A DNA stretch of 64,000 nucleotides from JBMNTP01 sp050945795 (GTDB lineage: Bacteria; Bacillota; Clostridia; Christensenellales; MGBC116941). The DNA lies in contig JBMNTP010000001.1 in assembly GCA_050945795.1 (NCBI GenBank), forward strand, positions 62,001 to 126,000, read 5' to 3'. Of this stretch, positions 34,300 through 42,910 are shown one piece after another. The notes below the pieces were generated by a model. The model ran no database searches. It worked only from the letters and a program-made list of their open reading frames with translations, and was not told the origin of the DNA. Position 1 is the stretch's first letter; every line of letters starts with the position of its first letter. The translations under genes and the position numbers were made by a program.

Positions 34300-35115
34300 T
34301 TATTGCCCCAGCCATGATGCCGGGGTAAGTTGAATGCCCTCTTCCCCCGCCCATTCAAGAGTTATAAGAGATTTGTAATTTTGAATCATTTTTTTCTCGG
34401 GTTTCGCTGTCGCTATCACAACGCCTATCCCAACAAGAGAAACGGCAAACTCCTTCATCATATCGGCGATGCCTTTGGCTGTGCCGCCGCCCTTCATAAA
34501 ATCGTCTATTATAAGCGCCTTTTGCCCTTCTTTTACCGCCCTTCTGCTAAGCGACATCTCCCTCATGCCGCCTGACGACTGCGCAAAATAATGCATGGAA
34601 ACGGAAGGCCCTTCATCGACCTTCCTGTCCTTGCTGATAACAACCAATTGCCGCCCTAGCGCCCTTGCTACCATAAGCGCTACGGGAATGCCTTTTGTCT
34701 CCATTGTAACGACAAAGTCGGGGTTTAGAGGCGCAAACTGCGCCGCCAGTATGTCGCCCATACGCTCGACGTATAGAGGGTTGTTCAGTATATCCTGCAT
34801 GTATATATATCCGCCCTGCAGCATACGCGAAGGTTTAGCGAGCTTCTCGCAAACATCTTTAACAAGCTCAATGGAGGAGCGCTTATCGGGCAACGGTATA
34901 TACCTTACGCCGCCGGCGGCACCTGTAACTGCCTCAAGGTCGCCCAGCCCGTATTTTCTAAGTATCTCTCTTGCGAACATTATATCTTCGCTTATAGTCG
35001 ACTTTGCTGCGCCAAAAAGAGTGCTGAAATGAGAAAGCGTATACAGCCTGTTCGGATTGTCGGAAAGGATTTTAATTATAGCACCTATTCTCTCATTTCT
35101 TTTAACCTTTTCCAA
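34300..35115 (-). CDS. purR: Pur operon repressor PurR
   Basis: PRPP-sensing repressor of purine genes. The 271-residue chain joins an N-terminal winged helix (about 1-75, RIGAIIKILSDNPNRLYTL then FGAAKSTISEDI) to a phosphoribosyltransferase-like domain with the PRPP motif ALIIDDFMKGGGTAKGI. FVVTMETKGIPVALMVA is also typical. It is next to spoVG, as in Bacillus (purR-yabJ-spoVG) but without ridA/yabJ. Confidence 0.95.
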   Translation of the reverse strand: MEKVKRNERIGAIIKILSDNPNRLYTLSHFSTLFGAAKSTISEDIMFAREILRKYGLGDLEAVTGAAGGVRYIPLPDKRSSIELVKDVCEKLAKPSRMLQGGYIYMQDILNNPLYVERMGDILAAQFAPLNPDFVVTMETKGIPVALMVARALGRQLVVISKDRKVDEGPSVSMHYFAQSSGGMREMSLSRRAVKEGQKALIIDDFMKGGGTAKGIADMMKEFAVSLVGIGVVIATAKPEKKMIQNYKSLITLEWAGEEGIQLTPASWLGQ

Positions 35116-35145
35116 ACATAGCCCTCCTTGCCTTCTCTTACTTTA

Positions 35146-35173
35146 ATTGTACATTTTTTTTGTATTTTTTCAA
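35146..35173 (-). promoter_or_regulatory. Promoter of purR
   Basis: TTGAAA, a 16-nt A-rich spacer, TACAAT on the minus strand, about 30 nt before the purR ATG. Confidence 0.65.
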
Positions 35174-35273
35174 TCAGAATCCAAAATAATCCTAGTAAAT
35201 GCTAATTTAGTTTCATCAACCGCTTTGTTTTTATACGGCTTTTAGCTTGAAAGGCGCAATTTGATATTGATTG

Positions 35274-35303
35274 TTGATATAATAAGCTCTATGGTAGTAT
35301 AAT
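35274..35303 (+). promoter_or_regulatory. Promoter of murC
   Basis: TTGATA, an 18-nt spacer, TATAAT; ATG of murC follows 31 nt later. Confidence 0.65.
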
Positions 35304-35334
35304 GTAATATCTATTAAAATTCCGGGGGACAGGG

Positions 35335-36714
35335 ATGACAATTAATATTGAGGATTATAAAGGCCGCCGTTTGCACTTTATTGGCATCGGCGGTTGCAGT
35401 ATGAACGGCCTGGCTGAAATAATGCACAGCAACGGGTATATCGTTACAGGCTCGGATAAGGTGGAGTCTGGGTATACCAAAAGGCTCAGGGATATGCATC
35501 TTGAAATACATATAGGACATGACGCGGCAAACGTAGGCGACGCCGATTTGGTGGTTTATTCGGCGGCCATAAAAGATACTAACCCAGAGATGCAGGCGGC
35601 GGCTGATAAAGGCATTCCGCGCATAGACAGGGCAACGCTGCTCGGTCTTATAACAAAGCAGTTTTCAGAGGTAATAGGCGTGGCGGGATGTCACGGCAAG
35701 ACCACCATAACCTCTATGCTCGCGCTTATATTCAAACACAATAACCTAAACGCTACAATGCACGTAGGCGGAGAGGTACCTTTCCTAAGCGGCGGCACGC
35801 ATATTGGCAACAGGGACATATTTCTCACTGAAGCATGCGAATATGTAGAGAGCTTTCTCAAGTTGAAAGTTACCGCCGCCATACTCAACAATATAGATGA
35901 CGACCATCTTGATTATTTCAAGGATATAGACCATATTTATTCGGCGTTTGAGAAGTATGTGGCGTTGCTGCCCGAAAATGGTTTGCTATGCGCCTGCATA
36001 GACGATCCTTTAGTAGCAAAGCTGGCGGCATCGACAAAATGCCGCATAGATACATACGGCCTGTCGTCGCCCGAAGCGGCGTGGACAGCGTCAAACATAA
36101 CGTATGGCGAGTTTGGCAACCCGTCGTTTGACTGCGTGCATAACGGCGAAGTGGTATGCCGGGTAGACCTTATAGTACCGGGGCGGCACAATATTATAAA
36201 TGCGCTGGCCGCTATATCGCTTTCACACGCCTTTGGCATTGAAGCGGCGCATAGCGCTGAAGCGCTTAAAGATTATACGCTCGCAAAGCGCAGGTTCGAG
36301 TTTTACGGCGAGAAAAACGGCGTTAAGCTGTTCCATGATTACGCGCATCATCCCAGCGAAATAACCGCTTGCCTTGATGCCGCCTCTCGTTATCCGCACA
36401 ATCGCATATGGTGCATATTTCAATGCAACTCGTTCTCGCGCGCCAAAACTCTATTCGATAAGTACGCAACGGCGTTTACACACGCTGACTTCGTGCTGGT
36501 GCCGGACATATACCCGGGCAGAGAAGTTGACACCGGTATTATACACGCCACCGACCTTGTTAGGGTAATAAGCTCTTCCGGCACAAACTGTAAATACCTA
36601 CCCACGTTTGAGGATATCAAAAAGCATGTGTCCGCCAACGCCAAAAGCGGCGACATCGTTGTAGCGGTAGGCTCCGGAGATGTGTTTAAAAAAGTTCGGA
36701 TACTGCTCGACTAG
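35335..36714 (+). CDS. murC: UDP-N-acetylmuramate-L-alanine ligase
   Basis: Adds L-Ala to UDP-MurNAc in the cytoplasm. Of 459 residues the N-terminal Rossmann part starts LHFIGIGGCSMNGLAEIM, the central ATPase has the P-loop GVAGCHGKTTITSM (about 117-130) and NNIDDDHLDYF, and the C-terminal part has FHDYAHHPSEI. All are MurC-specific. GGGGGACAGG lies just before the ATG. Terminated by the hairpins at 36755-36882. Confidence 0.94.
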   Translation: MTINIEDYKGRRLHFIGIGGCSMNGLAEIMHSNGYIVTGSDKVESGYTKRLRDMHLEIHIGHDAANVGDADLVVYSAAIKDTNPEMQAAADKGIPRIDRATLLGLITKQFSEVIGVAGCHGKTTITSMLALIFKHNNLNATMHVGGEVPFLSGGTHIGNRDIFLTEACEYVESFLKLKVTAAILNNIDDDHLDYFKDIDHIYSAFEKYVALLPENGLLCACIDDPLVAKLAASTKCRIDTYGLSSPEAAWTASNITYGEFGNPSFDCVHNGEVVCRVDLIVPGRHNIINALAAISLSHAFGIEAAHSAEALKDYTLAKRRFEFYGEKNGVKLFHDYAHHPSEITACLDAASRYPHNRIWCIFQCNSFSRAKTLFDKYATAFTHADFVLVPDIYPGREVDTGIIHATDLVRVISSSGTNCKYLPTFEDIKKHVSANAKSGDIVVAVGSGDVFKKVRILLD

Positions 36715-36754
36715 GTACGATTGGGGAAAGGCGTTAGAGGAACGGGAAGGAACG

Positions 36755-36882
36755 TTGGAGGCGCTGCCTCCAAACCTCCGCTTAAGGGACCAGTCCCTTA
36801 AGAATCCCATCGTGAAAATGCCTTTACAAGGCATTTTCTGTGAATTATACCAAACTAACGCGCCGCTTTAAAAGCGGCGCGT
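36755..36882 (+). terminator. String of four perfect hairpins after murC
   Basis: TTGGAGGC/GCCTCCAA (36755-36773), CTTAAGGGAC/GTCCCTTAAG (36781-36802), GAAAATGCC/GGCATTTTC (36814-36838), ACGCGCCGC/GCGGCGCGT (36858-36882). The third resembles an intrinsic terminator; the rest look like intergenic palindromic elements. Confidence 0.6.
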
Positions 36883-36949
36883 CTTACTTTAAGAAAACAT
36901 AAAAATAAAACAGGCGGTATCTACTCCGCCCGTATACTATCCCTGTATT

Positions 36950-37560
36950 CCCATCCCTCGAGGTTTCTTTTGCCCCGCTTTCCTTTAACAAACCAAAAGC
37001 AAGCACGCCAGCAAGCAACCCCAGCAACACCATTATCCCATTGCTCGCCTTCCCATCCCCCGAGTTTTTTTGGCTCCTCCTTTTCTTTTCCTAAAGAAAG
37101 GGTAGCAGAATGCCTCGCAGGCAACCACGGCAATACCCTCATCCTATTTGTCCACCATCCCACTCCTACGGGGTTTCTTTTGGCTCCGCCTTTTCTTTTC
37201 CTAAAGAAAGGGTAGCAGAATGCCTCGCAGGCAACCACGGCAATACCCTCATCCTATTTGTCCACCATCCCACTCCTACGGGGTTTCTTTTGGCTCCGCC
37301 TTTTCTTTTCCTAAAGAAAGGGTAGAAGAATGTCTCACGTGCAACCACGGCAATGCCCTTATCCTATTTGCCCACCTCCCCACTCCTACGAGGTTTCTTT
37401 TGGCTCCACCTTTTCTTTTCCTAAAGAAAGGGTAGAAGAATGTCTCACGTGCAACCACGGCAATGCCCTTATCCTATTTGTCCACCACCCCACACTACGA
37501 GGTTTCTTTTTCTTCCACCTTTTCTTTTCCTAAAGAAAAGGTGGAAGAAAAGGTGGAAAG
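36950..37560. repeat. Tandem 110-bp repeats with a palindromic core
   Basis: Full units begin at CTAAAGAAAG at 37091, 37201, 37311 and 37421, and a last core begins at 37530; a decayed unit lies at about 36960-37090. Units 1 and 2 are identical; units 3 and 4 share a second set of variants. Each join holds CTTTTCTTTTCCTAAAGAAAG, and the last forms a perfect 30-bp palindrome (37516-37545). Period 110 is not a multiple of 3, so open frames across it are not conserved proteins. The array's last unit supplies the C-terminus of the PHP gene. Confidence 0.85.
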
Positions 37561-38376
37561 ATACTCGGCAGATTCACGCAAACCAGGGCAAGGGCCGCTA
37601 GTGCCATCGCCCACCTTTATATCCGGCTTTATAAGACCGTGATAGTCGCTGCCGCCGGTTATAAGCAACCGTCTCTTTAGAGCAATGGAGTAGAACTGCC
37701 TGCGCTCGTCGTATGTATGGGAAGAGTAATATACTTCTATGCCGCCCAATCCCTTTTCCTTAAGCTCATTAACAAGCCGGTCGAGCTCGTACAGCCCAAG
37801 CCCAAGGGTCTTAGGATGCGCGAGCACGCTGACGCCCCCCGCCTCTTTTATTACACTAAGGCAATTCTCGACGCTTACTTTCTCTTTAGACACATATGCG
37901 GAGCGCCCCTTAGCTAAATACCTGTCGAACGCCTCGTTTATGCTGCTAACATATCCGAGTTTAACAAGAGCCTCGGCTATATGCGGCCGCCCTATAACGC
38001 TGCCCTTAGCCAACTCCTCAACAAGCTCCATGCTTATATCCATGCCGGAGGCGCGTAGCTTTTTTATGATTTGGGGATTACGCTCTAGCCGTGCGTCATT
38101 AACGTATTCGAGTACCGATTCAAGGCCAGGGCTGCTCGGGTCTATGGCGTAGCCAAGTATATGCATCTCTCGTTCGTAGCTTACGCTAAACTCAACGCCG
38201 GGTATAAACGTTATGCCCTCGCTAAGCGCTGCATTAGCCGCCTCTGAAAGTCCGGCGGTGGTATCATGATCGGTTATGGCCATAATATCGCCGCCCGCCT
38301 CTTTTACAATGCGGACAAGCTGCGCCGGCATATCTGTGCCGTCAGAGGCGTTTGTATGCATATGCAGATCAATCAT
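37495..38376 (-). CDS. PHP-domain phosphoesterase (RNase AM / TrpH-like)
   Basis: Metal-dependent phosphoesterase of 293 residues. Metal ligands: HMHTNASDGTD near the N-terminus, ITDHDTTAG, GVEFSV, VLAHPKTL, and TGGSDYHG near the C-terminus. The family (YciV/TrpH) degrades nucleotides and RNA 5' ends. The last about 17 residues (STFSLGKEKVEEKETS) are encoded by the tandem repeat array, so the original C-terminus appears replaced by repeat DNA. It overlaps the aminotransferase by 4 nt. Confidence 0.9.
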   Translation of the reverse strand: MIDLHMHTNASDGTDMPAQLVRIVKEAGGDIMAITDHDTTAGLSEAANAALSEGITFIPGVEFSVSYEREMHILGYAIDPSSPGLESVLEYVNDARLERNPQIIKKLRASGMDISMELVEELAKGSVIGRPHIAEALVKLGYVSSINEAFDRYLAKGRSAYVSKEKVSVENCLSVIKEAGGVSVLAHPKTLGLGLYELDRLVNELKEKGLGGIEVYYSSHTYDERRQFYSIALKRRLLITGGSDYHGLIKPDIKVGDGTSGPCPGLRESAEYLSTFSSTFSLGKEKVEEKETS

Positions 38377-39542
38377 TTGTTTATAATTCCGCTTTCCTTT
38401 ATTCTTGAAATAGCCTCAAGAATGTCTTTTTCGTCCTGTACGAGCGCGATTCTTACATTTCCCTCGCCAAGCTTGCCAAAGCAGGAGCCGGGCACCATAA
38501 CAACGCCGGCGCGCTCCATAAGATTCATTACAAAATCGCGGCTGCTTAAATATCCTTTGGGCAGCTTAGCCCATACAAACATAGTGCCTGCCGGCTTTTC
38601 TATGTGCCAACCGATGTCGGCAAGCCCATCTACAAGTAAGTCCCTGCGGCGGCGGTAAGCCTCTCTCGTACGCCCAACGCCGTCCTGCGGGCCGGTAACG
38701 GCTGCGATAGCCGCCTTTTGTATGGGCAGAAAAACACCGTAATCTATGTTGCTTTTAAGCGTGGCGAGATTTTTTATAATGTCGCGGTTGCCGAGCGCGA
38801 AGCCTATCCTGCATCCGGCTATACCGTATGTTTTTGAAAGGGAATTAAACTCTATCCCTATTTGCTTTGCCCCCGGATACGCCAAAAAGCTGCCGCATTT
38901 TCTTCCATCAAAAGCCAGCTCGCTGTATGCGTTGTCATGCAGCACCGCTATGCCGTATTTCGTGGCAAATTCAATAAGCTCTTGATAAAAGGCGGGCGGC
39001 GCTACAGCGGCGGTAGGATTATTCGGATAGCTTACAACCATAAGCTTGGTCTTAGCCGCTACTTTAGGATCGATATCGTTAAAATCGATTATATAGCCGT
39101 TTTCACGCCTTAGTGGCATATGGCTTACATTGGCTCCCGCAAGCAGCGCACCCTGCTCGAATATAGGATAGCAAGGCTCCGGCACCAAAACGGTATCGCC
39201 GGGGTCTACAAGCGTAAGCGCGAGATGCGCGAGACCGTCCTGCGAGCCGTTTAGTGATATTATTTCGCTGTTAGGGCAAAGCTCCGTCTCGTATCTGTTT
39301 AAATACCATTGCGCCACCGCCTCCCTAAGCTCAGGAAGGTCATTAATGGCGTATATGTAGTTTGAACTGTCTTTTACCGCCTTTTCGAGCGCCTCTACAA
39401 TGTGCGGCTCGGGCGGCAGGTTGGGCGTGCCTACGCCAAGGTCTATAACCCTAACTCCTCGGCTTTCAAGCCCCTTTCGAAGTTCAGCCAGTTCTGAGAA
39501 TATTCCGGCCGGAAACATATCCATCCGTTTTGAAAAAACCAC
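38373..39542 (-). CDS. Class I/II aminotransferase (LL-DAP aminotransferase-like)
   Basis: PLP-dependent fold-type I enzyme, 389 residues from a GTG. PLP-lysine is in EFNSLSKTYGIAGCRIGFALG; the PLP ring Asp/Tyr region is HDNAYSELAFDG and NGSQDGLAHLALTL binds phosphate. It resembles DapL/AlaT-type enzymes that act on LL-diaminopimelate or Ala/Met; substrate is not decided by sequence. An ATG at 39524 is an alternative start. It follows the thioesterase by 7 nt and overlaps the PHP gene. Confidence 0.88.
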   Translation of the reverse strand: MVFSKRMDMFPAGIFSELAELRKGLESRGVRVIDLGVGTPNLPPEPHIVEALEKAVKDSSNYIYAINDLPELREAVAQWYLNRYETELCPNSEIISLNGSQDGLAHLALTLVDPGDTVLVPEPCYPIFEQGALLAGANVSHMPLRRENGYIIDFNDIDPKVAAKTKLMVVSYPNNPTAAVAPPAFYQELIEFATKYGIAVLHDNAYSELAFDGRKCGSFLAYPGAKQIGIEFNSLSKTYGIAGCRIGFALGNRDIIKNLATLKSNIDYGVFLPIQKAAIAAVTGPQDGVGRTREAYRRRRDLLVDGLADIGWHIEKPAGTMFVWAKLPKGYLSSRDFVMNLMERAGVVMVPGSCFGKLGEGNVRIALVQDEKDILEAISRIKESGIINK

Positions 39543-39549
39543 AGCCGCG

Positions 39550-39936
39550 TCAGCCCCTTTCAGCCGCTTTTTTCATAAACCTATCTATGTTGACAACATA
39601 CCTTTCGTGCTGCCCTTCTCCTACAAGCCTGTCCCCTTCATACGCGGCAACGCGAAACAGCATCCTGCGCCCTTCATATTCTATAAGCTCTGCCTCGGCG
39701 CGCACAGTTGCTCCAATAGGCGTAGCCGCGAGATGCCGTATATCAACCGTCGATCCGACGGTGGTATTCTCCTCGCCAATATACGGCTTAACGCCGTAAA
39801 AAGCCGCTCCCTCCATAAGCGCTATCATGCGCGGCGTGCTAAGCACTTCCATAGCGCCGCTGCCTATGTTGGCGGCCGTATCTTTAAATTCAACAACGTC
39901 CTCAATGTCAAAAACCATACCGATTTTAAGCTCCAT
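39550..39936 (-). CDS. FlK-like hot-dog thioesterase family protein
   Basis: A 128-residue single hot-dog domain. STPRMIALMEGAAFYGVKPYIGEENTTVG corresponds to the helix and catalytic loop of fluoroacetyl-CoA thioesterase FlK, with Thr and Glu in place. Probably hydrolyses a small acyl-CoA; fluoroacetate use is not implied. GGAGGTG lies 7 nt before the ATG at 39936. Confidence 0.83.
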   Translation of the reverse strand: MELKIGMVFDIEDVVEFKDTAANIGSGAMEVLSTPRMIALMEGAAFYGVKPYIGEENTTVGSTVDIRHLAATPIGATVRAEAELIEYEGRRMLFRVAAYEGDRLVGEGQHERYVVNIDRFMKKAAERG

Positions 39937-40305
39937 AAGCGTGTCACCTCCATACATTATTCTTTAATTATATCCCAAGCTTAAGATGCGTTTCAAGTAT
40001 CGCCAAAGGCATAAGCTTAACGGTATAAAAACGGCCGACCAAAAGGCCGGCTGGAGTTTGTGATATAACTTTTCTTTTAAAAAAATAAGTAATCAAAGAA
40101 AATCTATGCTGTAAATAACATTCGGGTATTTCGCGGCATATTATGCCCGAACCCGGAATAGCTCCTCTGCGCCCGCAAGCACAATTATTTGCTATCTTGC
40201 CCCTAAAATGCCGCATATGCGGCATTTTTCAAAGTTTAGGATTAAACCCTTTTTAAAGGGTTTGCCGCCGGAGGCGCGTCACCACAGCATTCTATGCCAT
40301 TTTCC
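39937..40305. other. Intergenic region with three hairpins and a diverged repeat unit
   Basis: No gene is seen. Contains CGGCC/GGCCG followed on the minus strand by TTTTTA (40032-40049, a plausible terminator), a near-perfect palindrome AAAATGCCGCAT/ATGCGGCATTTT (40205-40228), AAACCCTTT/AAAGGGTTT (40244-40263), and at about 40065-40150 a relative of the tRNA-linked repeat (TTTTCTTTTAAAAAA, then TCAAAGAAAATC, then a stem TATGCTG/CGGCATA). Confidence 0.6.
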
Positions 40306-41151
40306 CTATTTCGCATCTTTTTCAAAATCATCGGGATCGGGTCCGGTGCGGCTGTTTGTATGAAGAGCGTTTAGCGCCTCCATATCGTCGTCTGCCAGCT
40401 CAAAGTCAAATATATCGGCGTTAGACTCAATTCTCTCCGGCTTTACCGACTTGGGTATGACTATAATATTTTTTTGTATCTCCCACCTTAAAACTACCTG
40501 CGCCGGCTGCTTACCATACTTTTCGGCTATCGCGCATATTACCGGGTCTGTGATTACCTTGCCCCTTGAAAGCGGGCTCCACGCCTCTAAGTATATGCCT
40601 TTTTCGGTTAGATAAGCCAAAAGGTCATCCTGTTGCATATATGGATGGTATTCTACCTGGTCAACGGCGGGTACTATGTCCGTCTCCTGCAATAGCCTTT
40701 CAAGATGCGCCTGTGTAAAGTTGCTAACGCCTATCGCGCGCACCCTTTTCTCTTTATAAATGGTTTCCAATGCCCGCCATGTCTCAATAAACTTGTTGTT
40801 TTTAGGCAGCGGCCAATGAATAAGGTAAAGGTCGAGGTAGTCTAGCCTTAGATTGGCCATGCTCTTGTCAAACGCTTTTAAGGCATTATCATAGCCGTGG
40901 TCGAAATTCCACAGCTTTGTGGTTATGAAAATCTGCTCTCTGGGTATGCCGCTTTGCTCCACAGCATCTGCTACGCCGCTTTCATTCTCATAGAAAAAAG
41001 CTGTATCAATGCTTCTGTATCCGACATTGAGCGCCTCAAGCACGCTATTTTTTGTTTCCTCAATATCCTCAATCTTAAAAACGCCAAATCCCAGCACCGG
41101 CATTTCAACGCCATTGTTCAGCTTAACGGTATCTTTAATAGACTTGAACAT
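40306..41151 (-). CDS. Aldo/keto reductase
   Basis: NADPH-dependent oxidoreductase of 281 residues. The catalytic tetrad is visible: Asp and Tyr in SIDTAFFYENE, Lys in FITTKLW, His in YLIHWPLP. NADPH-binding IVIPKSVKPERI lies near the C-terminus. This resembles the 2,5-diketo-gluconate reductase/YvgN group acting on small aldehydes such as methylglyoxal. GAGAGG is 7 nt before the ATG at 41151. It sits next to a lone microcompartment shell gene. Confidence 0.93.
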   Translation of the reverse strand: MFKSIKDTVKLNNGVEMPVLGFGVFKIEDIEETKNSVLEALNVGYRSIDTAFFYENESGVADAVEQSGIPREQIFITTKLWNFDHGYDNALKAFDKSMANLRLDYLDLYLIHWPLPKNNKFIETWRALETIYKEKRVRAIGVSNFTQAHLERLLQETDIVPAVDQVEYHPYMQQDDLLAYLTEKGIYLEAWSPLSRGKVITDPVICAIAEKYGKQPAQVVLRWEIQKNIIVIPKSVKPERIESNADIFDFELADDDMEALNALHTNSRTGPDPDDFEKDAK

Positions 41152-41208
41152 AACATACCTCTCTTTTTTATTATTCAATAGTAAAGGAGCTCTGTTCCCT
41201 ATTATAAA

Positions 41209-41237
41209 AGTATATCCTTAATCTGCCATAATCGCAA
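41209..41237 (-). promoter_or_regulatory. Promoter of the aldo/keto reductase gene
   Basis: TTGCGA, a 17-nt spacer, TATACT on the minus strand, about 55 nt before the ATG. Confidence 0.65.
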
Positions 41238-41271
41238 TACAATACCGCTCCATAAGAGGAACAGCTGCGCC

Positions 41272-41553
41272 TTATTCGCTTTTATGCGGCAATAGATATT
41301 CTATATCTTTATGCGGACGGGCTATAACATGCGCCGCGTACAGCTCCCCTACCCGCTTGGCCGCCGAAGCCCCCGCCTCTACCGCCGCCTTAACAGCGCC
41401 GGTATCCCCGCGCACTATAACGCTCACCAATCCCGCTCCCGATTTTTCCTTTCCTATAAGCATTATTCCCGCCGCCTTAAGCATAGCGTCGGCGGCTTCG
41501 AGCGCAGCCACAAATCCCCTTGTCTCCACAATTCCAATAGCTAGATTGTCCAT
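41272..41553 (-). CDS. Bacterial microcompartment shell protein, BMC-H (EutM/PduA type)
   Basis: A 93-residue single BMC domain: LAIGIVETRGFVAALEAADAM, the pore-side KSGAGLVSVIVRGDTGAVKAAVEAG, and the closing ELYAAHVIARPHKDIEYLLP. It matches hexamer-forming shell proteins. No pentamer (BMC-P), trimer (BMC-T) or signature enzyme is in this window, so it is an orphan. GGTAAGG-like ribosome site upstream. Upstream (about 41612-41655) an inverted repeat GCGCCGGA/TCCGGCGC could be a leader hairpin. Confidence 0.92.
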   Translation of the reverse strand: MDNLAIGIVETRGFVAALEAADAMLKAAGIMLIGKEKSGAGLVSVIVRGDTGAVKAAVEAGASAAKRVGELYAAHVIARPHKDIEYLLPHKSE

Positions 41554-41743
41554 GCCCTTACCACCTTTCCTTTAGTTCCCCGTAAAATTCTATGTGAATT
41601 ATAAATACCGCGCGCCGGAAGCATGTTGGTTTTTAATTCCCTCCGGCGCAAAATATCGGTATTAATATAATATGACCATATGGTAAGAGAATCAGTCATT
41701 ATAATAAGCTTCTGTTTTTCTGCCGTTAGTTAGCGTTGTCTTT

Positions 41744-42829
41744 TTAAATATTTTCAAAGCGCTTTCTCGCCTCAAAAAACTTTCTGTTCCTGTCAACCGA
41801 TGGGTCCCCCGGCTTAAACTCGCCCGCCTTTTCATTGTACTTTCGCGCTATATCCATTTCCCCCATCATGCTATAGCATACCGCCAGCTCTATGCTCGGC
41901 ACATAACCCCAGCATTCCTCTCTTATAAAGCCGGCTCTGCCTTTAGGCTTTTCAAGGCGCAGCGCCAGCTCAAACCAAAACGCCGCCTTTTTATAATCCT
42001 TTAGGTTTTTATAATGATATGCTATGCCGCAGCATTGCTCGGCACGCGGCAGCTCGTATTGAAAGCTCTTAAGATAATACTCAAGCTCTTTTTTGTCATC
42101 CCCAAGCGTCCTGTAGCATTGCGCTATACCGGTGCAGGCTCCTATGTTATCCTCAACCCAGCCCTTTTTAGTATCAAGAAATTTATTATAATATTTTATT
42201 GCCTTAGCATATTCGGAGTTTTCGTGCAGTTCGCGCGCGTAATAATAAAGCCCTCTTACGCTAAGCTCTCCGCCTTTTTTAAGTATGCTTTCATATATCC
42301 TTTTGTTCCTGCCCGGCTCGTTGCTTTTTATTTTGCGGTGCTCTATATGTATGTCCTCTGTTATGCTTTTTCCCGCGCATTCAAGATATTCATGCACAGG
42401 CTCGCGCCAGATATGCGGTGCGCTCCTTCTTATAATCCTTTCACGATAATATGAAAATGTCGGCTTGCCGTTAAGGTCAAACGCAATATCATATTTTAGC
42501 ATTACGCAATGGACAGTATCATCAAGGCGCTGCTTGAGTAAAGCGATTTTCCTCGCTTCCTCCTGCGGGACAACGTCGTCGGCGTCAAGCCACATAACAA
42601 GATCGCTGGTCGCAAAGGAAAAAGCGTAATTCCTTGCCGCCGAAAAATTATCTATCCAATTAAAGTCGTATATATGCCGCGTAAAACGACGCGCAATCCT
42701 CTTTGTATTATCCGATGAACCGGTATCTACTATTATTATTTCATCGGCAAATACGACGGCGCTTTCGAGGCATCTCGCTATTGTCTGTTCCTCGTTTTTG
42801 ACTATCATGCAAAGGCTAAGCGTATTCAC
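41744..42829 (-). CDS. Family 2 glycosyltransferase with C-terminal TPRs
   Basis: A 361-residue enzyme from a GTG with GGGAGG 7 nt upstream. The GT-A domain (about 1-170) begins LSLCMIVKNEEQTIARCLES, with IIVDTGSSDNTKRIA and DXD in WLDADD. TPR-like helices follow (about 190-340, e.g. YYARELHENSEYAKAIKYYNKFL). Such GT2-TPR proteins glycosylate spore or surface proteins; SunS-like S-glycosyltransferases are relatives. Its location next to a collagen-like gene suggests that protein as a substrate, an inference. Confidence 0.88.
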   Translation of the reverse strand: MNTLSLCMIVKNEEQTIARCLESAVVFADEIIIVDTGSSDNTKRIARRFTRHIYDFNWIDNFSAARNYAFSFATSDLVMWLDADDVVPQEEARKIALLKQRLDDTVHCVMLKYDIAFDLNGKPTFSYYRERIIRRSAPHIWREPVHEYLECAGKSITEDIHIEHRKIKSNEPGRNKRIYESILKKGGELSVRGLYYYARELHENSEYAKAIKYYNKFLDTKKGWVEDNIGACTGIAQCYRTLGDDKKELEYYLKSFQYELPRAEQCCGIAYHYKNLKDYKKAAFWFELALRLEKPKGRAGFIREECWGYVPSIELAVCYSMMGEMDIARKYNEKAGEFKPGDPSVDRNRKFFEARKRFENI

Positions 42830-42861
42830 AGTCAATCCTCCCGGCTCTTTTGGTTTTGCGC

Positions 42862-42887
42862 AAGGAGGGGGCATATGCCCCCTCCTT
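42862..42887. other. 26-bp perfect palindrome between collagen-like and glycosyltransferase genes
   Basis: AAGGAGGGGGCAT and its exact complement, centred at 42874/42875, with no loop. No T tract follows; it could cut readthrough or expose/hide a GGAGG. Confidence 0.6.
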
Positions 42888-42910
42888 CGCCTTGGTAACG
42901 CTCATATTCA

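Noticed and set aside
37091..37530. Possible CRISPR array
   Set aside because: Units are 110 bp with no unique spacers; neighbouring copies are identical over their whole length.
36921..37533. Several 60-105-codon open frames on both strands
   Set aside because: They lie in 110-bp repeats; the period is not a multiple of 3, so the frame is not conserved between units.
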